A DNA stretch of 48,355 nt from Opitutia bacterium (GCA_947449835.1 CANFSZ010000017.1:1-48355), one strand, 5' to 3'; shown: positions 37,680-45,890, counted from the stretch's first letter. Program-made: numbers and translations. Notes: generated from the sequence alone by a model not told the origin.

Positions 37680-39265
37680 TAGAAGCTTGGCGTTTTGCAA
37701 CGAAGCAGATCCCGCACGACTTCGCGGTCGTCAAAAGGCACAACCGTAGACCCCAGGTGCTGATAACTTTCGTGCCCTTTGCCCGCGATCACGAGGCTAT
37801 CGCCTGGCTTGCAGGCATCGAGTGCGAGGCTGATGGCTCGGCGCCGATCTTCGATCCACGTAAATTTATCCTGCTGGGTTACGCCGGCCTGCATGTCGGT
37901 GAAAATCTGGGTGAGCGATTCGTCTTTCGGATTATCGGCCGTCACCATCGCAAAATCCGCGAACTCCTGCACGGTCTCTGCCATAACGGCCCGTTGCGTA
38001 CGTTCACGATGACCCACGCAACCAAAGACCACGAAGAGACGCCCAGGCGTCATCGCGCGCACCATTCCCAGCGCCGCGCGCAACGAATTCGCGGTGTGAG
38101 CGTAATCCACCAAAACCTGAAATTCCTGCCCTTCTTCAATACGTTCCATCCGGCCGGGGATGCCCTTGAAGGCGCGAAGCTTAGCGAGAAAAACAAAAGG
38201 ATCGCGGCCGAGGCCATAAGCCGTGGCAATCGCGGCGAGCAGGTTGCTCAAATTGTAACTCCCCACCGAAGGCGACTCGATCAGCATCTCGCCAGCGGGC
38301 CAGATGAGTTTGAAGTTCGTGCTTTTGAGCGTATACACGATGTTTTCCGCGCGAACTTGCGCCGCAGGGGTTTCTCCAAAAGTGACGGTGCGTACCTCCG
38401 CAGGTATCCGCGCGGCGAGCTTAGCGCCATGTCGGTCGTCGAGATTGACTACGGCAACTTTCGGAGCGGCGCCATTTTCACCATTAAACAAACGCGTTTT
38501 AACGTTAAAATAAGCGTCCGTAGTGGCGTGATAATCGAGGTGCTCGCTGGAGAGATTGGTAAAAACGGCGGCTCCCAGGCGGAGCCCTTGGACGCGTTGT
38601 TGGTCGATGCCGTGTGAGCTGATTTCTACGACCGCTTGGCGACAACCGGCCTCACGCATCTGCGCGAGCATCCCATAAACATCCAGCGACTCGGGCGTCG
38701 TGCGAAACGATGGGACCGTGCGCGCACCGAGATGATAGTTGATCGTTCCCATGAGCCCGACCCGTTGGTCGCCACTGAGGAAATGATGGATCAGGTGCGC
38801 AACCGTTGTCTTACCACTGGTGCCGGTGACGCCGACGACAGAGAGATCCCGATCGGGAAATTTGTAGTAGCGTTGAGAAACCCGCGCGAGCGAGGCCCGC
38901 GCGTTGGTGACGTGTATAAAAGTTACTTTTGCCGGTGGATGCGCCGGCATTTTTTCCGTGACGATGGCGACCGCGCCGCGGCTCATGGCTTCATCGACAA
39001 AATGCGCTCCATCCAAACGAAAACCTGGGAGCGCAAAAAAAACATTACCCGGCGCCACACGCCGACTGTCCATCGCCAAGCCCGATATCGGGCGCTCCAA
39101 ACTGCCTTTGGTCGCGAGGATCTCGTCGTCGCCAAAGTAGTCCGAAAGCTTAGGCGCTTTTTTAAAGACGCGATTAAGCGCCAAAGTCTCGCCTCGCGTC
39201 CGCCGCACCGGACGGGGCGCAAACGCCGCAATGAGCGCGTGATTCGTTGAAAGATAGCCGATCAT
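37679..39265 (-). CDS. murE: UDP-MurNAc-dipeptide ligase MurE
   Basis: The 528-residue Mur ligase has MDSRRVAPGNVFFALPG, the ATP loop GVTGTSGKTTV (145-155), NLSSEHLDYH, VDYAHTANSL and IAGKGHE, so it is MurE rather than MurC, D or F. The motif that selects the third amino acid reads DNPK (444-447), where meso-DAP enzymes have DNPR, and the upstream GGDRD-type block reads VGHRE. The N terminus is some 40 residues longer than usual but starts on a TAATG overlap with ftsI. meso-DAP is still the likely substrate, with reservation. Confidence 0.95.
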   Translation of the reverse strand: MIGYLSTNHALIAAFAPRPVRRTRGETLALNRVFKKAPKLSDYFGDDEILATKGSLERPISGLAMDSRRVAPGNVFFALPGFRLDGAHFVDEAMSRGAVAIVTEKMPAHPPAKVTFIHVTNARASLARVSQRYYKFPDRDLSVVGVTGTSGKTTVAHLIHHFLSGDQRVGLMGTINYHLGARTVPSFRTTPESLDVYGMLAQMREAGCRQAVVEISSHGIDQQRVQGLRLGAAVFTNLSSEHLDYHATTDAYFNVKTRLFNGENGAAPKVAVVNLDDRHGAKLAARIPAEVRTVTFGETPAAQVRAENIVYTLKSTNFKLIWPAGEMLIESPSVGSYNLSNLLAAIATAYGLGRDPFVFLAKLRAFKGIPGRMERIEEGQEFQVLVDYAHTANSLRAALGMVRAMTPGRLFVVFGCVGHRERTQRAVMAETVQEFADFAMVTADNPKDESLTQIFTDMQAGVTQQDKFTWIEDRRRAISLALDACKPGDSLVIAGKGHESYQHLGSTVVPFDDREVVRDLLRCKTPSF

Positions 39266-41247
39266 TAACGCGATCCCTTCAAAGCTAGGCGCGAGGCAGG
39301 CCCCTTGGGGCCAGGGGCGACGGGCGAGAGTGGCGCGATCGGTTTAATATCAAGGTGCCGGATAAGTTGCTCAGCAACGCGCTTGAAAGACGGCGCGGCC
39401 ACTTTCGCGCCGTAAGCGACCCCGCCAGGACAATTTTTGTCGGCTCCGTCGACGATCACCGAGATCACGAGACGGGGTTGGGTTGCGGGTAAAAATCCGA
39501 CAAAGGAAACCACGTGTTCACGTTCGGAGTAGCGCCCGTTAACGATTTTTTGAGCGGTGCCCGTTTTTCCCGCGACTTCATAATCTTTGATCGCGGCTTC
39601 AGGAGCGGTGCCTTCTTTCGAAGCGACGCCTTGCAACATTCGCGCCACCGTCTGTGCGGTACGTTCCGAGACAACCCGATCGCCCTCGCGTCGATCGAAG
39701 CGATAAACGACCTCTCCCGACGAATCCAACACCTGACGAATGATACTCGGGCGCAACATGACGCCACCGCTCGCGATCACCGTCATCGCCTGATGCATTT
39801 GTAGAGGCGTGGCAGCGATGGAGTGCCCCATCGGCATACGCGTGATCGTTAGTCCGTCCCATTTCTTGGGCGACGCCAACATACCCGGGCTTTCAATACC
39901 GAGATTGGGAAATCCCGTGAGTTGGCCAAATCCGAAAGCGCGAGCGTAACCGTAGAAACGATCATCGCCCATCGCCATCGCGAGTTGCGCTGCGCCGCGA
40001 TTAGAAGAATGCGCGACGATTTCTGCGACCGTCAGGCGGTGATCAAAATGGTGATCCTCGCGCGGAAGTTTGCGGGTCTTGCCTTGGTACTCGATAGAAT
40101 CGCTCGTGCAGTCGAAGGTGGAACCAGCGTTGACCAAACCTTCGTTGAGCGCGCCGGCTACAGCGACGATTTTGAAAACCGAGCCCGGTTCGTACATATC
40201 CGAGACGGCGATATTTCGCATCCGCCCCTGCTCTTCCTTGGTGAGCTTGTTGTAGGTATTGAGGTCGAAGCTCGGGTAATTTCCGAGCGCTAGAATGAAA
40301 CCCGTGCGTGGATCACTGACGATGATGGTGGCTTTCTCGGGCGAGTATTTCGAGGCGATGGCGGCGAGTTCTTCGTCGACGATTTGTTGAACGACGGAAT
40401 CGATAGAGAGTTTTACACTGTAGCCGTCGGCGGCGGGGACTTGGCGCGTACGGAATTGGGCGAGCTCCTCACGCTTGCCGTCTTTTTCGGATTCGAGCCA
40501 GCCATTGAGGCCGTGGAGATAAAAATCGGCGTAGCGCTCGATCCCGGTCACGGGGCGCTCTGCACGATCCACGTAGCCGATGATATGCGAGGCGATGGAA
40601 TTATTGGGATACGCGCGACGATAGACGCGCTGACCAATCACGCCCTTAATGTTAAGTTGTTTGATCGCGGTAAACGTCGTTTCGGTGATCGAGTCGCTCA
40701 ATTTTGCGAAGCGGATAGGGCGGTTGCCCGCTGAGTCAGGAGCCTCGTCGTCATCTTCGGAGTTTTCTTCTTCGGAGTCGGTGTAAGCTGCGGGATCGGT
40801 GGCTTCGGCCGGTGTGACGTTGAACGCAAACGCAGGAGCTTTTGCTACCGGCGAGCCGTTGCTCTCGTTAGTCTTCGCCGTGATCGACGCCGCAGCGGGA
40901 CGGGTCTTCGTATTAAAAATTCGCGCGAGTTCACTGGGGTTCTTGCCGATTAAGGCGGCGAGTTGGGGCCATTTGGCTTCGTCTTCTTTACGGAGCGATT
41001 GGGGATCGACGGCGAGAATGATAAGCGAGCGACTAGTGGCTAGTTTGGCTCCGTTCGCATCGAGAATGTCGCCGCGCCGACCCGGCAACGGCTCGATTTT
41101 ATAACGGGCCTGGGAAACGTAACGCAGCAACGCATCGCGATCGAGGACGTGCAACCAAACGAGACGCGCACCGACACCGACAAAACTCGCCAACACAATG
41201 GTCGCGAGGAGGATTTGACGAGGGTTGGAAGCGAAGCCCTTGGACAT
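39265..41247 (-). CDS. ftsI: Septal transpeptidase FtsI (PBP3-type)
   Basis: The 660-residue class B penicillin-binding protein has an N-terminal transmembrane helix (about 12-31), RRGDILDANG in the pedestal domain, and the transpeptidase motifs SVFK (356-359), SSN (414-416) and KTG (561-563). It cross-links septal peptidoglycan with FtsW. An acidic, low-complexity stretch (about residues 112-176, including SEEENSEDDDEAPDSAG) interrupts the pedestal domain. A Pro/Ala-rich tail follows the catalytic domain; no PASTA domain is present. It starts 2 bp after ftsL and shares a TAATG with murE. Confidence 0.95.
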   Translation of the reverse strand: MSKGFASNPRQILLATIVLASFVGVGARLVWLHVLDRDALLRYVSQARYKIEPLPGRRGDILDANGAKLATSRSLIILAVDPQSLRKEDEAKWPQLAALIGKNPSELARIFNTKTRPAAASITAKTNESNGSPVAKAPAFAFNVTPAEATDPAAYTDSEEENSEDDDEAPDSAGNRPIRFAKLSDSITETTFTAIKQLNIKGVIGQRVYRRAYPNNSIASHIIGYVDRAERPVTGIERYADFYLHGLNGWLESEKDGKREELAQFRTRQVPAADGYSVKLSIDSVVQQIVDEELAAIASKYSPEKATIIVSDPRTGFILALGNYPSFDLNTYNKLTKEEQGRMRNIAVSDMYEPGSVFKIVAVAGALNEGLVNAGSTFDCTSDSIEYQGKTRKLPREDHHFDHRLTVAEIVAHSSNRGAAQLAMAMGDDRFYGYARAFGFGQLTGFPNLGIESPGMLASPKKWDGLTITRMPMGHSIAATPLQMHQAMTVIASGGVMLRPSIIRQVLDSSGEVVYRFDRREGDRVVSERTAQTVARMLQGVASKEGTAPEAAIKDYEVAGKTGTAQKIVNGRYSEREHVVSFVGFLPATQPRLVISVIVDGADKNCPGGVAYGAKVAAPSFKRVAEQLIRHLDIKPIAPLSPVAPGPKGPASRLALKGSR

Positions 41248-41249
41248 GG

Positions 41250-41627
41250 CTAGTTACGCGAGGCCAATTTGAAGCTGATGGGCATGGGCCGATCGGAGAG
41301 CAGACCGCGACTGGCTTTGGCGGCGAGACGTATGCCGGTGTTTTCTGTGATGGACTGAGCGACCGGCATGACTAGGCCAAGGCGCATCGAGACATTACGC
41401 TGTTTGAGACGGGCTGGGTCTTGCTCGATTTCGATCGCGGTCGCGGTTTCGTCGAGGTGGCGATGGAGCTCAGCGAGGCGCGACTCGAGGGCCTTGTTGG
41501 CGTTGGCCGTGAGAGAAATTTGATGGCGCATCCACACCGCACCCAGGCCGAGCGAACCGCTGAAGCAGATCGTGCACAGAGTGAAAATGAAGAACTGATT
41601 CACAAAAGCGTGGTTAGTGGTACGCAT
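41250..41627 (-). CDS. ftsL: FtsL-like small bitopic division protein
   Basis: The 125-residue protein has a short cytoplasmic tail, one transmembrane helix (about residues 10-32) and a heptad-like helical stretch (KALESRLAELHRHLDETATAIEIEQ, shown here by its ends near residues 44-68), the FtsL layout. Sequence similarity to E. coli FtsL is not discernible by eye, so the call rests on size, topology and position between rsmH and ftsI, where FtsL is expected to join FtsB and FtsQ. Confidence 0.7.
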   Translation of the reverse strand: MRTTNHAFVNQFFIFTLCTICFSGSLGLGAVWMRHQISLTANANKALESRLAELHRHLDETATAIEIEQDPARLKQRNVSMRLGLVMPVAQSITENTGIRLAAKASRGLLSDRPMPISFKLASRN

Positions 41628-41657
41628 GTTCGGATTAGAGGAATCGTTAGTGGGTGA

Positions 41658-42614
41658 TCAGAGTTTACGGAGCGCGCGGAGTTTGGCGGAGCGGCTACGA
41701 GGGTTGGCGGCGAGTTCGTCTTCGGCGGGCGTCACCGGGCGGCGGGTGAGCGGGTCGGCATATTTTTTGCGCAGATCCTGTGGGAGAGAATCGTGTGCGC
41801 CTTCGGGTTGGCCGCATTGACGACGGAAAAACTGTTTAACGGGCCGATCTTCCAACGAATGAAAACTGATGACTACGAGCACACCACCAGGGGCAAGTTT
41901 CGCAAACGCAGCGGGCAAGGCTCGCTCAATCGCGCCGAGTTCGTCGTTCACGGCGATGCGGATACCCTGAAACGAACGCGTCGCGGGATGAACTTTGGAG
42001 GTGTGGCGGTCCCGCGGTGGGATGGCCTCAGAGATTAAAGTGGCGAGCGTGGCGGTGCGGGCTAACGCACCCGTGGCGCGGGCCGCGATCAACGCGCGGA
42101 CGACACGACGCCAGTTTTGTTCTTCGCCGTAATCGCGGATCGCGCGCACCAGCATCTCTTCGGTCGCCGTCTCAAGCCAGCGGCTGGCCGGCAGACCGGC
42201 GCGTGGATCCATCCGCATGTCCGCCGGAGCGTCCTGACGAAACGAGAAACCGCGCTCACCATCATCGAGCTGAAAAGAGGAAACCCCGAGGTCGAAAAGG
42301 ATGCCGTCGAATCCCGTTTCCGGGAGCTCGCCGAGATGACCAAAATCTCGATCCACGAGGGTAAAACGTTGACCGTACTCCGCCGTTAATTCGGCGGCCC
42401 GCAGGCCAGCCGCAGGGTCGCGATCAAGCGCGAGCACGTTTACATCTGGCGCCGCGTCCAGCAGCGCGCGGGTGTGTCCGCCGCCACCAAACGTGCAATC
42501 CAAGAAACGTCCCGCCGGACGCGGGGAGAGAAAGGCCAGCGTCTCACGCAGGAGGACGGGTTGATGGCCAGGTTGCATAGGCGCGGGGGAAGTTTCAGCG
42601 ACCGCCGCGGACAT
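41658..42614 (-). CDS. rsmH: 16S rRNA (cytosine(1402)-N(4))-methyltransferase RsmH
   Basis: The 318-residue SAM-dependent enzyme has [26 protein letters not shown] (SAM site), [31 protein letters not shown] and [16 protein letters not shown]. It methylates C1402 of 16S rRNA and is usually the second gene of dcw clusters. Its 5' end overlaps by 20 bp a small uncertain frame that fills the gap after mraZ. Confidence 0.96.
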   Translation of the reverse strand: MSAAVAETSPAPMQPGHQPVLLRETLAFLSPRPAGRFLDCTFGGGGHTRALLDAAPDVNVLALDRDPAAGLRAAELTAEYGQRFTLVDRDFGHLGELPETGFDGILFDLGVSSFQLDDGERGFSFRQDAPADMRMDPRAGLPASRWLETATEEMLVRAIRDYGEEQNWRRVVRALIAARATGALARTATLATLISEAIPPRDRHTSKVHPATRSFQGIRIAVNDELGAIERALPAAFAKLAPGGVLVVISFHSLEDRPVKQFFRRQCGQPEGAHDSLPQDLRKKYADPLTRRPVTPAEDELAANPRSRSAKLRALRKL

Positions 42615-42837
42615 CGGAGGAAGGCCGGAGCCGTTTAAAATTAAACTGATAGACCGGACGCAAAATCAGACCATTACTCACACGCGCAGTGACAACCGGC
42701 GCGATCGAAGCCTGCAGTATCGAGGGACCGCGGAATATGCGACCTGAAGCAGCGAGATTGCGTCGTGAAGAAGAGACTCCGACAGCAGCTTTGATTAACG
42801 GCAGACGGGCGGTGGCGATGAGGACAGAGCGGCGCAT
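42595..42837 (-). CDS. Possible small basic protein between mraZ and rsmH
   Basis: An 80-codon frame starts 5 bp after the mraZ stop and overlaps the rsmH start by 20 bp. This spacing fits a coupled operon gene and fills what would otherwise be a 228-bp hole in a tightly packed cluster. The product is Arg-rich ([18 protein letters not shown]) with no recognised domain or membrane segment. Third codon positions look less GC-rich than in neighbouring genes, which argues against it. It could equally be an untranslated leader region. Confidence 0.3.
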   Translation of the reverse strand: MRRSVLIATARLPLIKAAVGVSSSRRNLAASGRIFRGPSILQASIAPVVTARVSNGLILRPVYQFNFKRLRPSSDVRGGR

Positions 42838-42842
42838 GGTCG

Positions 42843-43295
42843 TCAGATCCCGAGCCGGCGCATGATGTCGCCGAAGTTATCACCCGCCGTACGCGTCTCG
42901 ACCTTTGCCCAACGAACTGGCGCGTAGAGATTGAATTTGGTCAACGATCCAACGAGCACCGCGTCTTTGCCGATGCCCGCATGAGCTAAAAGATCGGCTC
43001 CAACCGCGATGCGACCCTGCTTATCGAACGAGAACGCCTGGGTCTGAGAAAAAAAGCGGGCCACAAAATCCTGCCCCGCGCCATCACTCAAAGCCATCTG
43101 CGCGATCTTGGCGTGAAGTTTCTCCACCTCAGCCGGAGGCAAAACGGCAACATAACCATCAGGATGCGGTGTGGCCAAAAACGCATCGCTCTCCTCGTGG
43201 GCATGGCGCCACGCCGAAGGGATCGTCAGCCGACCTTTCTCGTCGAGGGTGTGCCTAAAAAGGCCGGTATAAAATGCTTTGCCGGGTTGAGCCAT
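42843..43295 (-). CDS. mraZ: Transcriptional regulator MraZ
   Basis: The 150-residue protein has two AbrB-like swapped-hairpin halves: FRHTLDEKGRLTIPSAWR at the N terminus and FSFDKQGRIAVGADLLAHAGI in the second half, with the DxKGR type motif in both. MraZ binds the dcw promoter and controls its own operon. The ATG at 43295 gives the standard length; an earlier start adds ten residues. Three TGGG-type repeats lie just upstream. Confidence 0.93.
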   Translation of the reverse strand: MAQPGKAFYTGLFRHTLDEKGRLTIPSAWRHAHEESDAFLATPHPDGYVAVLPPAEVEKLHAKIAQMALSDGAGQDFVARFFSQTQAFSFDKQGRIAVGADLLAHAGIGKDAVLVGSLTKFNLYAPVRWAKVETRTAGDNFGDIMRRLGI

Positions 43296-43318
43296 GAGGG
43301 TCGGGAGCCACCAAGTGC

Positions 43319-43342
43319 TCCACAACGCCCCATTTCAACCCA
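43319..43342 (-). promoter_or_regulatory. MraZ box: three 10-bp-spaced TGGG-type repeats
   Basis: Read towards mraZ, TGGG occurs at 43339-43342, TGGG at 43329-43332 and TGGA at 43319-43322, exactly 10 bp apart. E. coli MraZ binds TGGGN repeats with five-base spacers, the same 10-bp period. They lie 24-47 bp upstream of the mraZ start codon. No convincing -10/-35 pair is visible; TATTAT near 43391 is a candidate -10 without a good -35. Confidence 0.7.
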
Positions 43343-43511
43343 TTTTACACCACAACGGTCAAGCAAAGATCAGCGAAAATCTCATAATATTGCTCAAAAA
43401 TTTGTGTAAGTGTCGCAGATCTGGGTCGGTGCAAAAAAACACCTGCGAAGCCCCGTTACGTTTAGATGGGGGCGTTCATGGGTGACCCAGTTGAGGTTCC
43501 TGCGCCCTCGC

Positions 43512-44438
43512 TTAGGCGAGGCGCGGCGCCTCGGCCCCGGCCGTGGGGATCGAACGGGGCCGGGCACTGGCTAGGGTGGAGAGCGTAACAGGCGTGGGCT
43601 TTTCGCGCCGGAGTTTTTCAAGGGCGAGCCGCGTCGCCACTGTTTCCAAAGCGCGCATGCCCCCGTGTTCCCAGCGGACCTCCGCGGGGTCGAGCGGCAG
43701 GCCCAGTTCGCGCGCCAAGGCCGTCAATCCGGTCAGCCGCAGGAGGGCTGCGGTTTCCGTCAGGCTCGGATAAGTTAGAAAAATAAGATCACTGTTAAAC
43801 CGGTAGAGCAGTTCCGGGGAAATCAGTTGCGCGCGGGCGATACTGTCTTGATCGACCGCGGCGGGCAGCGCAGGGGCGGGGCCCGTGAACCCGATGGTCG
43901 AGCCGGGACGGTTCGCCACATACACTTGCTGCCAGGTGCAGCTACCGACCAGCCACAGTGAGCGACGGAGTTTTTCTTGGACCAAATAGGCGGACGGCTT
44001 TTTGGCCTCTTCAAATTGGGTGGTCGCGAGGTATTCATCGATCTGGAATTTGCCTTCCAGGACCGACATGTAGTCTTGCGCGACACTGGCGGACCATTCG
44101 CCGGCGGTTTTAAAATCGATCTGGATTTTATCGAATTCATCCAAGTGAACTAAGGTCCGATCATGGGACAGGACTGTATCCATAATCTGGTAGACACTCG
44201 GGCGGCCTTGACGGCAGCCCACCACGAGCCAGTCCGAGCGGGTCACCCGGAAGTATTTAGCTTTGAGGCGCGAGGCGACGTCCTGCACCAAGTGCGTTTT
44301 GCCGACCCCGGTAGGGCCGCACAGTAGCGGGTTTAGTTTTAGCTTCACGAGAGCAGACACCTGCGTGCCGCTAAAGAAGAGTTCCCCCATAAGGAGCATG
44401 CGTTCGATGGCGGCGGCTTGGCTGATTGTAGTCATCAT
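43512..44438 (-). CDS. Orphan ClpX-like AAA+ ATPase
   Basis: The 308-residue protein is a single AAA+ module: Walker A GPTGVGKT (41-48), Walker B LVHLDEFDKI (96-105), sensor 1 near LWLVGSCTW (161-169), an SPELLYRFNSDLIF box with the likely arginine finger Arg213, and a helical lid ending in a low-complexity tail. The DEFDKI and ELLYRF elements resemble the ClpX/HslU clade, but the zinc-binding domain and the IGF-type loop for ClpP are absent. Function unknown. It stands alone upstream of mraZ on the same strand, beside a truncated gene and a repeat, and so looks like an accessory insertion. A hairpin (CCTCGC/GCGAGG) spans its stop codon. Confidence 0.75.
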   Translation of the reverse strand: MMTTISQAAAIERMLLMGELFFSGTQVSALVKLKLNPLLCGPTGVGKTHLVQDVASRLKAKYFRVTRSDWLVVGCRQGRPSVYQIMDTVLSHDRTLVHLDEFDKIQIDFKTAGEWSASVAQDYMSVLEGKFQIDEYLATTQFEEAKKPSAYLVQEKLRRSLWLVGSCTWQQVYVANRPGSTIGFTGPAPALPAAVDQDSIARAQLISPELLYRFNSDLIFLTYPSLTETAALLRLTGLTALARELGLPLDPAEVRWEHGGMRALETVATRLALEKLRREKPTPVTLSTLASARPRSIPTAGAEAPRLA

Positions 44439-44599
44439 AGTACCGACAAGCTGGGAGCGGCAGAAATGGGCGCGGCCCGCGGGCGCGCCGCGAAATCCAT
44501 GGGCCCGGCTCGCCCTGCCCTGCCCTACCGGGCGATCTTAAAGCGCGCCGCGAGCCGAGAAACACGTTCGGTGCAACTCGGACTCAGCCAACCATGAGG

Positions 44600-44660
44600 T
44601 GTGCTTCCCCGGATAAATCGGACATGCCCAACGCGTGTCCGTCAGTCCCGGAGAAGCACA
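44600..44660. repeat. 61-bp inverted-repeat element, copy B
   Basis: TGTGCTTCCCCGG (44600-44612) and its near-complement CCCGGAGAAGCACA (44647-44660) form terminal inverted repeats with one mismatch. Inside, GGACATG pairs with CGTGTCC around CCCAACG. The right 34 bases match copy A near position 661 at 31 positions. The element's right edge coincides with the point where the oxidoreductase gene loses homology. It resembles a REP-like or MITE-like hairpin. No transposase lies nearby. Confidence 0.65.
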
Positions 44661-44935
44661 GCCGCGCCAAATTCACAAACGCCATAGCCGGCGATGCCTA
44701 CCCGAATTTTTCGATTTGAAAGGGGCTCCCATCCCGGGGCCGCGTTAGTTTTAAGGTCGGCGGATTCGAATCCTTGGATGGACTTTACGTCAGCTCCTAG
44801 GGTTTGGGCGGGCAGGCCTAGTGCGGCGGTGCCCAACAGAGCACCTGCTCTTTGCAGGAAATTACGCCGCGAGACGTGGGCGCTTTCACTTTGGGCGGTC
44901 GAGGGGAAAGCAGGGCCAGCGGGCGGGGTATTCAT
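44642..44935 (-). pseudogene. Tat-exported Gfo/Idh/MocA oxidoreductase, truncated N-terminal remnant
   Basis: The frame encodes a twin-arginine signal (SRRNFLQRAG, about residues 22-31) followed by a hydrophobic segment ending near LGA, then RKIRVGIAGYGVCEFGAA, the start of a Gfo/Idh/MocA Rossmann fold (GxGxxxxGAA). After that Ala, within the first 97 codons, the frame runs directly into the hairpin element, which supplies VLLRD and a TGA stop. The catalytic domain (normally about 300 more residues) is missing. It is an export-targeted sugar oxidoreductase gene cut by the element or by a deletion ending there. Confidence 0.75.
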
Positions 44936-44948
44936 ACAGGCAGGTTAG

Positions 44949-45198
44949 ACCAGAGGCCTATAAGCAAAAGTGAAAACTGATCCCATGTTCGACTAGCAGT
45001 TTTGCGAATCAGGCCCGGATGCCTTCAGGCGTACAGCCCATGGCTCAATTACCCATAGCCGCTGCACTATGACTGCCCACAAGGCGAGTGGCTCAGGCAC
45101 TAGAATCAGCATGCGTGATTGCAGCTGGATGATTTAAAAAGCGGTGATTGAGAAATTTGTTTTTGTTTTTTGCGTCCGGTTTTTCCACCGTGGCTGTC
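44949..45198. other. Intergenic region between oxidoreductase remnant and pyrE
   Basis: This 250-bp stretch holds no frame I can support. Near its end is a T-rich tract (GAAATTTGTTTTTGTTTTTT, 45151-45170) followed by the pyrE start region without a Shine-Dalgarno sequence. No tRNA, attachment site or clear hairpin was recognised. Confidence 0.3.
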
Positions 45199-45774
45199 AT
45201 GTCTAATGAACAAGCCGAAGTATTGAGTATCTTCACGCGCACGCGGGCGCTCTTACAGGGGCATTTTGTGCTGCGCTCTGGGTTGCACAGCGGTCATTAC
45301 TTTCAATGTGCGCAGGTGTGTCAGCACATGGATGCGGTCGAGCGCTTGGCGGAGTTGTTACTCGCGAAGGTCCGCAGCGCCGGCATTGTTTTTGACACGG
45401 TTTTAGCCCCGGCAATGGGCGGTTTGGTCATCGGCCAGGAGGTCGCACGTCAGGCCAAAGTCCGCTATATTTTCGCCGAGAAGGAGAACAATGTGCTCGT
45501 GCTGCGGCGCGGCTTCACCTTGCGGCCGGGCGAACGCATCTTGGTCGTCGAAGACGTCGTAACACGAGGCGGTCGGGTGGTGGAATGTCTCGAGATCGTC
45601 CGCCAAGCCGGCGGCAACACGAGCGCGGTCGCGATGCTGGTAGACCGGAGCGCGGGTACGACGCGTTTCACCGTGCCCGCGGTTTCATTGCTGGAACTGA
45701 GTTTTCCGACTTATGCGGCGGATGCCGTGCCGGCGGAATTGGCGAGCATCCCGGTTCAAAAACCAGGAAGTTGA
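45199..45774 (+). CDS. pyrE: Orotate phosphoribosyltransferase
   Basis: The 191-residue type I phosphoribosyltransferase has FVLRSGLHSGHYFQ (orotate/flexible loop region, 23-36), APAMGGLVIGQEVA, AEKENN and the PRPP motif ILVVEDVVTRGG (114-125). It forms OMP from orotate and PRPP in pyrimidine synthesis. The ATG at 45199 begins the conserved part; a TTG at 45148 would add 17 hydrophobic residues not expected in PyrE. It points towards htrA and shares a bidirectional terminator with it. Confidence 0.92.
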   Translation: MSNEQAEVLSIFTRTRALLQGHFVLRSGLHSGHYFQCAQVCQHMDAVERLAELLLAKVRSAGIVFDTVLAPAMGGLVIGQEVARQAKVRYIFAEKENNVLVLRRGFTLRPGERILVVEDVVTRGGRVVECLEIVRQAGGNTSAVAMLVDRSAGTTRFTVPAVSLLELSFPTYAADAVPAELASIPVQKPGS

Positions 45775-45850
45775 AGCGCGCCCCTACTCTCCCTCTCGCC
45801 CGCGCCAATCATTTGGGCTGGATCCAAGGGATGATAGAAAATCATCCATA

Positions 45851-45890
45851 AAAAAAGCCGGACGTTAAAAACGTGCCGGCCTTTTAGTTT
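45851..45890. terminator. Bidirectional intrinsic terminator, pyrE / htrA
   Basis: GCCGGACGT (45857-45865) pairs with ACGTGCCGGC (45871-45880) around TAAAA with one bulged base. A run of A residues precedes it (45849-45856) and CTTTTAGTTTT follows. This gives a U tract in both directions and suits the convergent pyrE and htrA genes. Confidence 0.85.
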
